A stretch of 39,372 nucleotides of DNA from Thermodesulfobacteriota bacterium (GCA_013154175.1 JAADCZ010000162.1:1-39372), one strand, 5' to 3'. Positions 29,066-38,424 are shown, counted from the stretch's first letter. Program-made: numbers and translations. The notes: generated by a model from the sequence alone, not told the origin.

Positions 29066-29614
29066 TTATTTTTTCTTATGGGAGCGCTTGACCCTGCTTA
29101 AAGTGGCATCTATGAGGGTTTGGGGGATGTCCACGCTGCATATGCCCGCCTCAGTGTCGATATTGCGAATATACTCATCCACCATTGGAATGAGGATTTC
29201 CTGGTCCTTGGCCCTTACTACCAATATATCCTGGGCCCCTGCCTCAATTATGGCCTTGATGGTGCCAAGTTCCTGGGAGTCCGAATTTATAACCCTGAGC
29301 CCCTTCAGCTCATACCAGTAATATTCGTTGGCATCATCCCTTGGAAGAAGGGACTTGGCCTGATATACAGTCTGCCCCTTTAGCTCTTCAGCCTGGGTGC
29401 GATTGTCTATACCGTCGAGGTGGCAAACAGCGTCTTTGGCACCCTTGAGCCTGACAATCCTGATGGGCACCTTTATAAAGTCACCATTTTTTTTGAGAAA
29501 CACACATCCAGCTCTTGCATAGCTGTCTATGCTAGAGAATGCCCTTACGAGTACGTCTCCCCTAAGGCCCACGGCCCTCTTTATGCGTCCTATGGCAACG
29601 TAGTTGTCATCCAT
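29066..29614 (-). CDS. rimM: Ribosome maturation factor RimM
   Basis: VAIGRIKRAVGLRGDVLV, YYWYELKGLRVIN, ILIPMVDEYIRNID. Confidence 0.94.
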   Translation of the reverse strand: MDDNYVAIGRIKRAVGLRGDVLVRAFSSIDSYARAGCVFLKKNGDFIKVPIRIVRLKGAKDAVCHLDGIDNRTQAEELKGQTVYQAKSLLPRDDANEYYWYELKGLRVINSDSQELGTIKAIIEAGAQDILVVRAKDQEILIPMVDEYIRNIDTEAGICSVDIPQTLIDATLSRVKRSHKKK

Positions 29615-29651
29615 GTGGATTGAAAAGAGGAAATGAAGGAAGTTTAGAAAA

Positions 29652-29677
29652 GACCGGCCGTCAGCCAGACGACCGGC
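29652..29677 (-). terminator. Hairpin with short T-rich tail between khpA and rimM (possible weak terminator/attenuator)
   Basis: Minus strand CCGGTCGTC-TGGCT-GACGGCCGG followed by TCTTTTCT. Confidence 0.45.
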
Positions 29678-29759
29678 TGCTAAAGGCTAGAATAAGGTTA
29701 TTTCGACAGGCCAGCCCATTGTGCCGGCCTCTCTAGGGCCAGATTAAATCTGAAACTTT

Positions 29760-29990
29760 TTATTCTAGTATTTCCAGTACGGCCCTTTTTTTCAGTTTTG
29801 TGGAGGCGGCACTCAATATGGTCCTCATGGCCCGGGCCGTCCTGCCTTGTTTTCCAATTATCTTGCCAAGGTCTTCCTTGGCTACTTTGAGCTCGATAAC
29901 AGAGGTCTGCTGACCCTCTACTTCGTTCACCTCAACTTGTTCCGGGTAGTCGACCAGAGCTTTAGCGATGTGTTCTATCAATTCCTTCAT
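29760..29990 (-). CDS. khpA: KH domain RNA-binding protein KhpA
   Basis: [21 protein letters not shown]...[21 protein letters not shown]; 76 aa from ATG 29990. Confidence 0.93.
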   Translation of the reverse strand: MKELIEHIAKALVDYPEQVEVNEVEGQQTSVIELKVAKEDLGKIIGKQGRTARAMRTILSAASTKLKKRAVLEILE

Positions 29991-30045
29991 GTCACTTACC
30001 TCCACATAACCGGCCATCGATTGCTGCAATGAGCAAGATAAGAGC

Positions 30046-30291
30046 CTAGACCGTACATCCCACCTTTGACATCAGTGATCGCACGGTCTGGGATGGCTTT
30101 GCTCCCCTTTCCAGCCACTTTTTGACCTTATCTGGGTCAAGCTTTATTTCGGCCGGATCCTTGAGGGGGTCATAAGTACCTAGTACTTCTAGGAAACGTC
30201 CATCCCTAGGTGACTCTGAGTAAGCTGCCACTATACGGTAAAAAGGCCGTTTTTTGCGGCCACCCCTTGCCAATCGAATTCTAACTGCCAT
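30046..30291 (-). CDS. rpsP: 30S ribosomal protein S16
   Basis: [42 protein letters not shown]. Confidence 0.98.
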   Translation of the reverse strand: MAVRIRLARGGRKKRPFYRIVAAYSESPRDGRFLEVLGTYDPLKDPAEIKLDPDKVKKWLERGAKPSQTVRSLMSKVGCTV

Positions 30292-30377
30292 TTATTCCTC
30301 CAAAATAAATTTTATGCATTTTAGTGCCCTTTGGGAAGTCCCTAATTACTAATTTTGTGCAACTGTTGCAAGTCCAT

Positions 30378-31709
30378 TCAAAAAGGGAACAGCCCGCGGG
30401 GCATTTTTTTGAATTTTCCTTTGCCAAACTTCTTTAACATCTTGTTCATTTCGGCATAGTTCTTTAACAACTGGTTGACGTCCTGGACTGTGGTTCCACT
30501 TCCTTTTGCTATACGACGCCTCCTGCTTGCGTTGATAATGGTATATTTGCGCCTTTCCTCCGGCGTCATGGAGTTTATGATGGCCTCAATCTTAACAAGC
30601 TCCTTCTCATCGGGCATCATATTCTTGAATTGTTTCATCTTATTTAGCCCTGGAATCATGGAGATGATTTGTTCCAGGCTGCCCATCTTTCTTACTTGCC
30701 TTAACTGATCCCTGAAATCTTCGAGGGTGAAGGCATTTTTCTTGAGTTTTTCCTGGAGCTCGAGGGCCTTGTCCTTGTCGATGGTATCCTGGGCCTTTTC
30801 GATGAGGGTCAGCACGTCCCCCATGCCCAAAATTCGGTCCGCTATCCTTTTGGGGTGAAAGACTTCCAGGGCATTGATTTTTTCCCCTACACCCACAAAC
30901 TTGATGGGCACATTGGCCACGGAACGAATGGACAGGGCAGCACCTCCCCTGGCATCACCTTCCATTTTGGTGAGTATGACGCCGGTTAGGGAAAGGGCCT
31001 TGTTGAAGCTGTCGGCTATGTTGACTGCGTCCTGACCCGTCATGGCGTCGGCCACCAGCAAGATTTCCTGGGGCTCAACCTGCTCCTTGATGGCCTTGAG
31101 TTCCGCCATCAGGGCATCGTCTATGTGCAGTCGGCCAGCTGTATCGATTATGACTGTGTCCAGCCCCTGCATCTCCGCCTGGGCAACTGCCTGCCTGGCG
31201 ATGTCTGGTGGAGGTGTACCCTCCTTTGTTGGAAAACAGGGGCAGTTTATCTGTTTCGCCAGGGTCTCTAGCTGTTTGATGGCCGCTGGCCTGTAAATGT
31301 CTGCCGGGACAAGATATGGCTTGCGCCCCTTCTTTCGAAGCCATCTGGCCAGCTTGGCCGCCGTGGTTGTCTTACCTGAGCCCTGAAGTCCTACAAGAAG
31401 TATGACCGCTGGCTGTTTGCCTGAAAGGTTCAGCCCTTCGTCATGTTCTCCAAGGAGTTTGATCAACTCCTCATGGACTATCTTTACCACCTGCTGGCCA
31501 GGTGTCAGACTGTCCATGACTTCTTGGCCAAGGGCGCGCTCCTTGACCCTTTTGATGAAGTCCTTTACAACCTTGTAGTTGACATCGGCCTCCAGGAGTG
31601 CCAGACGCACCTCTCTCAGGCCCTGGTTGATATCTTCCTCGGAAAGTGTGCCTTGACCTTTGAACTTCTTAAAGACCTTGGCCAGTCTATCGCTTAAATT
31701 TTCAAACAT
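30378..31709 (-). CDS. ffh: Signal recognition particle protein Ffh
   Basis: VGLQGSGKTTTAAKLARWL, DTAGRLHIDDALM, LTKMEGDARGGAALS; M-domain present but short (ends KMPRGLFPF). Confidence 0.97.
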   Translation of the reverse strand: MFENLSDRLAKVFKKFKGQGTLSEEDINQGLREVRLALLEADVNYKVVKDFIKRVKERALGQEVMDSLTPGQQVVKIVHEELIKLLGEHDEGLNLSGKQPAVILLVGLQGSGKTTTAAKLARWLRKKGRKPYLVPADIYRPAAIKQLETLAKQINCPCFPTKEGTPPPDIARQAVAQAEMQGLDTVIIDTAGRLHIDDALMAELKAIKEQVEPQEILLVADAMTGQDAVNIADSFNKALSLTGVILTKMEGDARGGAALSIRSVANVPIKFVGVGEKINALEVFHPKRIADRILGMGDVLTLIEKAQDTIDKDKALELQEKLKKNAFTLEDFRDQLRQVRKMGSLEQIISMIPGLNKMKQFKNMMPDEKELVKIEAIINSMTPEERRKYTIINASRRRRIAKGSGTTVQDVNQLLKNYAEMNKMLKKFGKGKFKKMPRGLFPF

Positions 31710-31766
31710 ATATTTGGCCTATTGTTTCTTAAAAAAACATTGGATTCGTAGAGCCTAAACCGTCTA

Positions 31767-31795
31767 AAGATACTTGTGTCCATCAACTATGTCAA
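31767..31795 (-). promoter_or_regulatory. Sigma70-type promoter upstream of ffh
   Basis: Minus strand TTGACA (31795-31790)-N17-TATCTT (31772-31767). Confidence 0.55.
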
Positions 31796-32019
31796 CACTG
31801 TGACATCAGGCAGGGCAAACTTATCGCCTCTTCAAGTGTATCAACGGATTACCCTTTCAGGGTTAATGCCACGTAGCCAACCATGCTTATTCCAAATGCA
31901 ATATTAATCAGCCAAATGAGAAGTAAATTATTTATCTAATTTAAAGCTATTTTGTTGCATTGGCAAATTTTGAACCTATTTTCTCACTAACAAGACTTAT
32001 TCATTAGGGGGGACTAATA

Positions 32020-33123
32020 ATGGCCTGGATTTATGGACCGGTAAACAATGTGGATGATATTAGGCGTATAAACTGCCTCATAAGGGATGAGATGTTGAAG
32101 GTGGAAAGACCAGAAGAGTTAACAGACCTCAAAAAGAGGTCAGATTATCTCTGCACCCTCACTTACAGCCCCTTTTGGCAAAAGAAGTTCGGCCCCCGAG
32201 TGGACAAATTGCGGGAGGCGTCCAGGGAGGAGAACGTTGCCACAGTGCGTCTGGCCAACTACGTGGCCCAGAGCAAGGGCTGGGACAAACATTACAATCC
32301 CTGGAAGGCAAAGACAGCAAAGGAGATAGAAGAAAGGCTGGATGGGTTGGACGATGCTTTGATCGAGGAAATAGAGAAGGCCAAACCCCTTGAGATCATA
32401 GCTGAAATCCAGAGCGAGCTCGATGTGCTACGTCGAGAGTTCTGCAGACTCAGAAAGGCCATGCTCTTTGTGGATGAGCCTCAAGAGCTTATAGAGCTCA
32501 AAAAGTATGCAGACTTTCTGGTCACCCTCACCTATTCAAGAGAGCTTGAGAGAAGGCTTGGAGACGATGTTCCCAAGATTAGGGAGATCGCATACAAAGA
32601 AAACGAGCGCAGTGTGGAGCTTGCCAACCTTGTGGCTGCGGTAAATGACTGGGACATTGCATTCGATACCTGGAATGAGGATGATCTGGTTCAGGAGGAT
32701 ACAGTCGAGGAGTATCTGCAGCGGCTGCTAGAGGAAGAGAAGAAGGCAGATACCTATGTTCCAACTGAAGCCCGCTACAGAAGTGGAAAGACCTTGTGGC
32801 TTGTCTATGAAAGCCCCCATCAGTACAAAGGCGGCAGGGTCTATCCGCGTTTGCGGGTCAAGCGTGTTTACTTTCCAGGAGACGCCTTTGACATCACCAT
32901 GGAAGGGCCTGGGGAATATACAACCCGTTTTGGAAGAAAGGTCTTCGGTGTAAAAATCACCTATAAGACCCGCATCGCCCCCACTACCATCAGGCGGCGT
33001 GGCAGGGTAATTCAGCTTCCTGAGCGCATAGTGACACGCACGAAGATAGTCCAACTCGATGAAGGGGCAACAGACGTGCGCCTGGTCGATGAACGCCCCG
33101 AAAAGGCATACCCTGTGGCATAG
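32020..33123 (+). CDS. Protein of unknown function with internal tandem duplication and a basic C-terminal domain
   Basis: Long ORF with start context AGGGGGG; repeats aa ~14-96 and ~137-219 align without gaps at offset 123. Confidence 0.85.
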   Translation: MAWIYGPVNNVDDIRRINCLIRDEMLKVERPEELTDLKKRSDYLCTLTYSPFWQKKFGPRVDKLREASREENVATVRLANYVAQSKGWDKHYNPWKAKTAKEIEERLDGLDDALIEEIEKAKPLEIIAEIQSELDVLRREFCRLRKAMLFVDEPQELIELKKYADFLVTLTYSRELERRLGDDVPKIREIAYKENERSVELANLVAAVNDWDIAFDTWNEDDLVQEDTVEEYLQRLLEEEKKADTYVPTEARYRSGKTLWLVYESPHQYKGGRVYPRLRVKRVYFPGDAFDITMEGPGEYTTRFGRKVFGVKITYKTRIAPTTIRRRGRVIQLPERIVTRTKIVQLDEGATDVRLVDERPEKAYPVA

Positions 33124-33132
33124 CTCGAATGG

Positions 33133-33162
33133 GGGCAGCTCAATAGGCGGCTGCCCTTTTTT
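33133..33162 (+). terminator. Rho-independent terminator
   Basis: GGGCAGC-N10-GCTGCCC-TTTTTT. Confidence 0.8.
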
Positions 33163-33199
33163 GAAAAAAGTCCAGAGTCTCTCCACTTTTTCGGATATT

Positions 33200-33230
33200 A
33201 GCCCATGAGAAAGGATTCATGGGCTTTTAT
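33200..33230 (+). terminator. Second terminator-like hairpin in tandem
   Basis: AGCCCATGA-GAAAGGAT-TCATGGGCT-TTTAT. Confidence 0.6.
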
Positions 33231-33388
33231 CATTTCTGAGCTTCAATCATTATTGCCATTGACAAAATCCCCTGGCAAAATCCCTGGCAAATACTTGACG
33301 CATTATAATGAAATTAATTATGTTGCCACAATCAGGCTCATAATGCTGGATGATAAGAAATTAACTTGTAGGGGAAGGGAGAGACGAC

Positions 33389-35461
33389 ATGGAAACAGCC
33401 AAGGTAAGAAATTTTGCAATAGTTTCTCAGAGCGGCAGTGGCAAGACATCTCTGGCCGAGGCCCTGCTCTATTCTGCAAAGGCCACCAAAAAACTAGGCA
33501 AGGTGGATGAGGGTAATTCCAACCTCGATTTTGAGCCTGAGGAGGTGAAAAGGAAGATTACCATAAACACTGCCTTCTTTACCTTCAACTGGAACAAGCA
33601 TGCGCTCTACCTTATGGACACCCCGGGGGAAGACAACTTCCTCCATGAAACCATTTCTGCCCTGCGTGTTGCAGACAGTTGCCTGTTTGTGGCAGATGCA
33701 GTTGATCCGGTCAAACCCCAGACCCAGAAGATCTGGTCCATGGTGGCAGATGCCGGGGTTCCGGCCCTGATGTTTCTCAACAAGATGGACAGGGAGAGGG
33801 CAAAGTTCAATGAAGCACTCGATGCCTTGAGGGAAGCACTCGAGATCAGGCTGGTGCCCGTCACCCTGCCAATTGGTCGGGAGGAAGATTTCAAGGGCGT
33901 CGTGGACCTGGTGCAGATGAAGGCCTATGAATTTTCCGAGGATGGGAAAAAGAAGCCCATAGACATTCCTGCCGACATGGCAGATGAGGTGGAAGAGGCC
34001 AGGAACAACCTTATTGAATATGCAGCAGAGTCCGAGGAAGAGCTCCTTGAAAAGTTTCTCGAGGGAGAGGAGCTTTCATCAGAGGAGATACTTTCCGGCC
34101 TTAGGCAGGGTATTCTCGATGGCGGGTTTGTCCCTGTGGTTTGTGGTTCTGCCACCAAGAATATCGGCCCCTCCATTCTCCTCGATCTCATAGTGAGCTT
34201 CTTGCCATCTCCAGAGGACAGGGGTGAGGTTACTGGCGAGGATCCTGAAAAGGGTGAGGAAGTCGTGAGAAAGCCAAGCCCGGACGAACCATTTTCAGCC
34301 CTTGTGTTCAAGACCCTTACAGACCCATACGCAGGTCGCCTTTCCATTATGCGCATATACTCTGGCGTGTTAAAGCCAGACGGAACGGTTTTGAATGCCA
34401 ACAAGAAGGAAAAGGAAAAGTTTGGCCCCTGTTTCGTTTTAAAGGGCAAACAGCAGGAAAATGTTGACGAGGCAGGCCCTGGTGCAATAGTCGCCTTGGC
34501 CAAGCTGAAACATACTGAAACGGGTGATACCCTTTCAGATCCAGCAGCCCCCATCATATATCCCTTCGTTGAATTTCCCTCACCTGTCATCACCTATGCC
34601 CTCAAGCCAAAGAGCAGGGGTGATGAAGAGAAGATTACCCAGGCCCTTGCAAGGCTTAGGGAAGAAGATCCCACCTTGCAGGTCACCAGAGACACAGAGA
34701 CGAACGAGCTCCTTATCTCAGGCCTTGGCCAGATTCATATAGACGCCACCATCGACAAGATGCAGCGCAAGTTTGGTGTCAGTGTTGATCTCACCACCCC
34801 GAAGATAGCCTATCGCGAAACCATCAAGGCCCCCAAGAAGGGAGTCATCTATCGTCACAAGAAACAGACAGGTGGTGCAGGCCAGTTCGCAGAGGTACAT
34901 TTTGACATCACGCCGTTACCCAGGGGCGAAGGTTACGAGTTTGAAGAGGCCCTGGTTGGAATGAATGTTCCAAGAAACTTCGTTCCTGCAGTAGAAAAGG
35001 GTATCCAGGAGGCAATGCAGGCAGGCCCCTTGGCAGGCTACCCTGTTACAGACGTAAAGGTTCGCTTCTACGACGGTAAGTCCCACGAGGTGGACTCCAG
35101 CGAAATGGCCTTTAAGATTGCTGCCATTCAGTGTTTCAAAAAGGGTGTCATGGAGGCAAAGCCCACCCTCCTCGAACCCATTGTGAAGCTGGTGGTCACA
35201 GTGCCTGAAGACAGTGTGGGAGATATCATTGGCGACTTGAATGCCCGTAGGGGAAAGGTCATGGGTATGGAGCCTGGCAAGGGTGTCCAGACCGTGACTG
35301 CCCTCGTACCCCTTTCAGAGGTTCAGAAATATGTCCTCGATCTCAACGCCATGACAGCTGGTCAGGGTACCTTCACCATAGAGTTTTCCCACTATGAAGA
35401 GGTGCCACCCAACCTTATCGAAAAGATAGTTGCTGAAAGAAAGCAGGAGGAAGACAAGTAG
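33389..35461 (+). CDS. Elongation factor G-like (EF-G2-type) translation GTPase
   Basis: SQSGSGKTSL P-loop, DTPGEDNF, NKMD; EF-G domains III-V (RHKKQTGGAGQFAEVHFDI, NARRGKVMGMEPGKGVQTVTALVPLSEVQKYVLDLNAMTAGQGTFTIEFSHYEEVP). Confidence 0.93.
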   Translation: METAKVRNFAIVSQSGSGKTSLAEALLYSAKATKKLGKVDEGNSNLDFEPEEVKRKITINTAFFTFNWNKHALYLMDTPGEDNFLHETISALRVADSCLFVADAVDPVKPQTQKIWSMVADAGVPALMFLNKMDRERAKFNEALDALREALEIRLVPVTLPIGREEDFKGVVDLVQMKAYEFSEDGKKKPIDIPADMADEVEEARNNLIEYAAESEEELLEKFLEGEELSSEEILSGLRQGILDGGFVPVVCGSATKNIGPSILLDLIVSFLPSPEDRGEVTGEDPEKGEEVVRKPSPDEPFSALVFKTLTDPYAGRLSIMRIYSGVLKPDGTVLNANKKEKEKFGPCFVLKGKQQENVDEAGPGAIVALAKLKHTETGDTLSDPAAPIIYPFVEFPSPVITYALKPKSRGDEEKITQALARLREEDPTLQVTRDTETNELLISGLGQIHIDATIDKMQRKFGVSVDLTTPKIAYRETIKAPKKGVIYRHKKQTGGAGQFAEVHFDITPLPRGEGYEFEEALVGMNVPRNFVPAVEKGIQEAMQAGPLAGYPVTDVKVRFYDGKSHEVDSSEMAFKIAAIQCFKKGVMEAKPTLLEPIVKLVVTVPEDSVGDIIGDLNARRGKVMGMEPGKGVQTVTALVPLSEVQKYVLDLNAMTAGQGTFTIEFSHYEEVPPNLIEKIVAERKQEEDK

Positions 35462-35956
35462 TTGTTCAAGGCGGGCGTTCTAACTGTTAGTGACAGTACC
35501 TATCAGGGTCTCCGGGAGGATGCCGGAGGCCCTTTAATATGTGAGTACCTCGAGGGCACGGATAAGTTTCAAATATCCGCAACTGGCGTAACCCCAGATG
35601 AGGAAGACGAGATTAGAAAGACGCTGGTTTCGTGGGTTGACGAACTTGGTCTCGATATCATCTTTACCACAGGGGGCACAGGGCTTTCACCACGAGATGT
35701 GACTCCTGAGGCTACCCTAGATGTCATTGACAGAGCCATTCCAGGGATGAGCGAGGCAATCCGTGCTTATGGTTTGAACAAGACTCCAAGGGCCATGCTT
35801 TCAAGGGGTGTTGTGGGGGTCCGGGGCAAGTGCCTGATCATCAACTTGCCAGGTAGCCCCAAGGCAGTCAGGGATGGTCTCGAGGCGGTTGGCCCTGTCC
35901 TGGAGCATGCTATCATGAAGATTCAAGGGGATACCACCCCGTGCGGTAATCCATAG
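35462..35956 (+). CDS. MogA/MoaB family molybdenum cofactor biosynthesis protein
   Basis: AGVLTVSDSTYQGLREDAGGPLI, IIFTTGGTGLSPRDVTPEAT, CLIINLPGSPKAVRDGLEAV; likely TTG start. Confidence 0.92.
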   Translation: MFKAGVLTVSDSTYQGLREDAGGPLICEYLEGTDKFQISATGVTPDEEDEIRKTLVSWVDELGLDIIFTTGGTGLSPRDVTPEATLDVIDRAIPGMSEAIRAYGLNKTPRAMLSRGVVGVRGKCLIINLPGSPKAVRDGLEAVGPVLEHAIMKIQGDTTPCGNP

Positions 35957-35984
35957 GAAAATAAAAAAATAAGGTAGATTTGTT

Positions 35985-37031
35985 ATGGAAATAGGAATAG
36001 TAGGCCTTCCAGGTTCTGGAAAGACCACCATCTTTAATGCGCTCACAGGAAGCGAGGCAGAAGTTTCTGCATATTCCGGTGGAAAAAAGGATCCAAATAT
36101 TGCCCAGGTGAAGGTTCCAGATGAACGGCTGGACAAGCTCAGCCAGATGTATAATCCCAAGAAGACGAGCCCGGCCATTATCCAGTATGTGGACCTTGGT
36201 GGAGGGTTGAGTGCCAAGGATGAGAAGGATTCAATGGATGCCATTCTGCGTCTGTTGAGGCCGTGTGATGCCCTGGTGCATGTGGTGCGCTGTTTCGATT
36301 TTGCTGGTCAACCCCCAAATCCCCAGGAGGACTTTGAGAACTTTGAGGCAGAACTCCTGCTCACAGACCAGATGATAGTGGAACGGCGCCTGGAGAGGAT
36401 GGAAAAGGAGCTTAAGAAGGGCAAGAAGGGGAATCCAAAGGAGTTCGAGCTCCTGAAAAAGGCCTATGAGCTTCTAGACAGTGGCCGTGCCTTGAGAGAG
36501 GATGAAGAGATAAGTAACGCCCCAGAGTTAAAGGGCTATACCTTCCTTTCTGCCAAGCCCTGCATCGTGGTGTTGAATCTGGGGGAAGATGCAGATCCAA
36601 GCCAGTTCGACGTTGACCTCCCAGAAGGCGTCAGTGTGGTAAAGATAAAGGGCAGTCTTGAGATGGAGCTTTCCCAGCTCGATGAGGAAGAGGCCGAGAT
36701 GTTCAGGCAGGATATGGGCATCCAAGAGCCTGCCACCTATATGCTCATCCGTGAGTCCTACAGTCTTCTTGGGCTGATTTCTTTCTTTACAGTAGGCGAG
36801 GATGAGGTAAAGGCCTGGACGATTAAGAAGGGAACCGTGGCTCAAAAGGCTGCAGGCCGCATCCACTCAGACATTGAACGTGGGTTTATCAGGGCGGAAG
36901 TCGTGGCATTTGATGATCTTATAGCTGCAGGTAGTTATCAGGCGGCCCAGAAGGCAGGAAAGGTACGCCTCGAAGGCAAGGATTATGTGGTGCAAGACGG
37001 GGATGTTATCAACTTCCGATTCAATGTTTAG
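35985..37031 (+). CDS. ychF: YchF/OLA1 family P-loop NTPase
   Basis: MEIGIVGLPGSGKTTIFNALTGS, TVGEDEVKAWTIKKGTVAQKAAGRIHSDIERGFIRAEVV, VQDGDVINFRFNV. Confidence 0.92.
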   Translation: MEIGIVGLPGSGKTTIFNALTGSEAEVSAYSGGKKDPNIAQVKVPDERLDKLSQMYNPKKTSPAIIQYVDLGGGLSAKDEKDSMDAILRLLRPCDALVHVVRCFDFAGQPPNPQEDFENFEAELLLTDQMIVERRLERMEKELKKGKKGNPKEFELLKKAYELLDSGRALREDEEISNAPELKGYTFLSAKPCIVVLNLGEDADPSQFDVDLPEGVSVVKIKGSLEMELSQLDEEEAEMFRQDMGIQEPATYMLIRESYSLLGLISFFTVGEDEVKAWTIKKGTVAQKAAGRIHSDIERGFIRAEVVAFDDLIAAGSYQAAQKAGKVRLEGKDYVVQDGDVINFRFNV

Positions 37032-37213
37032 ATTTTTGGAAGGTTAGGAGAAGGTGATAAAACTATTATAGCGCAGTCTCTGTTTGAAGGTTGGCAAGTG
37101 TAACGTGCCATTATAGTTACTATTTGTATCAATTGATACTACTGAGTCTTATTTGGTAATTCAGCTTTAGTTTTGGAATAGGTTGTTTGAGATAGGTTTA
37201 CTATGAACTTTTT

Positions 37214-37245
37214 GGCCTGGCTAAAATTATTAGCCAGGCCTTTTT
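37214..37245 (+). terminator. Rho-independent terminator
   Basis: GGCCTGGCTAA-AATTA-TTAGCCAGGCC-TTTTT (11-bp perfect stem). Confidence 0.88.
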
Positions 37246-37249
37246 GTTG

Positions 37250-37549
37250 CTAACCCTTTTTAATCATTGCCTTAAAGTCGGCGTAGATATCCTTTATCCT
37301 TTTCCTTAACTCTGCAATCTTCTTGTGTAGATCCTTATGGCCGTGACGAGGCTCAGGCAGTGAGAATATGATTGAATGTAGTTCGTCAATGTAACCCTCA
37401 ATTGATTTTTCCCACTCGGGGTTGCCCGATTTTTCTACATCCATTGCTTCCTTGATTTCTTTTTCCAGGGTAGAGATTGCATCCTCAATTGCATCAATGT
37501 ATTCCTTAGTAATTGCAGCTAGTTTTTCTTGTTTTTCTACAATATTCAT
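37250..37549 (-). CDS. Small charged, probably coiled-coil protein of unknown function
   Basis: 99-aa ORF rich in E/K/I with good SD (GGAGGAG) before ATG 37549. Confidence 0.7.
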   Translation of the reverse strand: MNIVEKQEKLAAITKEYIDAIEDAISTLEKEIKEAMDVEKSGNPEWEKSIEGYIDELHSIIFSLPEPRHGHKDLHKKIAELRKRIKDIYADFKAMIKKG

Positions 37550-37746
37550 GACTTCTCCTCCTTTTATTAAAAGTTGTTTAATAAAAAGATGATCATTCTG
37601 GATTAATTGTCAATAAAACAAAGTATTTTGTAATTAATTTTTTTTAAACGGACTTAATAAAAGGTTTGAAAATGATAGACTTGTTTGAGAATTGCGGTGG
37701 TTTCGCGGCAGGTAGCTGAAAAAAACGGCAATTTACCGGGCTTGCC

Positions 37747-38424
37747 CTACTTCTTTTGAAACAGCATGTTGAAATAGAGTCCGGCCCATTCAGGAAGCCA
37801 GGGCACCAGATGGGCCCTTTTTACCAACCTGAACCAAGGGGTTGCTGCCTCGATACACATTTTGTAGGTGGTGACGTGGTGTTGCTCGATGCCCTTGAAT
37901 CCAATTGAGGCAAATGCCTTTTCCATAAATTTATCGACCCTTGGCATCCCCACGAGCAAATATCCAGAGGGCGTCAACAACTCATGAAGCCTCTCAAAAA
38001 CCGGCTCAAGATCCTGAATGTGTTCCAAGACAGATATTGCCACAATCAAGTCAAAGCCTTCCTTGTCAAAGGTGACCTCAAGTAGGTTCCCTTTAATCAA
38101 ATGGCACTGGACACCGAGGCGTCTCAGGTTTGCTCCCACCACTTCAGGGTCAGAGGCAAGATCCACTCCCGTGACCCTATCAGCCATTTGTGCAAGGGAG
38201 GGAAGGAGTATTCCGCTGCCATAGCCCACCTCGAGCACCGATTTAAACGGGGGGTTCAAGAGGGCAAGGGCCTGCTCAATCCGCTTTTTGAAAAACCAGC
38301 CAACCAAAGGCTTGTAGTAATAGGGAAGGGGATCATCCGGGGTGTTTGGTGTCAAGGAGCCCTTTGGTGGCAGAAGAAAGAGATTGGTCCTTGTCATTGT
38401 GGGGGTATTGGCATCCCTTGGCAT
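37747..38424 (-). CDS. Class I SAM-dependent methyltransferase
   Basis: VLEVGYGSGILLPSLAQMADRVTGVDLASD motif I, FDLIVAISVLEHIQDLE, LLTPSGYLLVGMPR. Confidence 0.92.
   Translation of the reverse strand: MPRDANTPTMTRTNLFLLPPKGSLTPNTPDDPLPYYYKPLVGWFFKKRIEQALALLNPPFKSVLEVGYGSGILLPSLAQMADRVTGVDLASDPEVVGANLRRLGVQCHLIKGNLLEVTFDKEGFDLIVAISVLEHIQDLEPVFERLHELLTPSGYLLVGMPRVDKFMEKAFASIGFKGIEQHHVTTYKMCIEAATPWFRLVKRAHLVPWLPEWAGLYFNMLFQKK

Noticed and set aside
31710-32019. Possible SRP (4.5S) RNA next to ffh
   Set aside because: No conserved GGAAGG/AGCAGC-type SRP loop sequence found in the gap.
33266-33291. CCCTGGCAAAATCCCTGGCAAA resembling a sigma54 promoter
   Set aside because: Spacing between GG and GC elements does not fit the required N10; it is just a short direct repeat.
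33925-34593. 222-aa minus-strand ORF opposite the EF-G-like gene
   Set aside because: Ser/Phe-rich low-complexity translation typical of an antisense shadow of a strong coding frame; no motif or SD.
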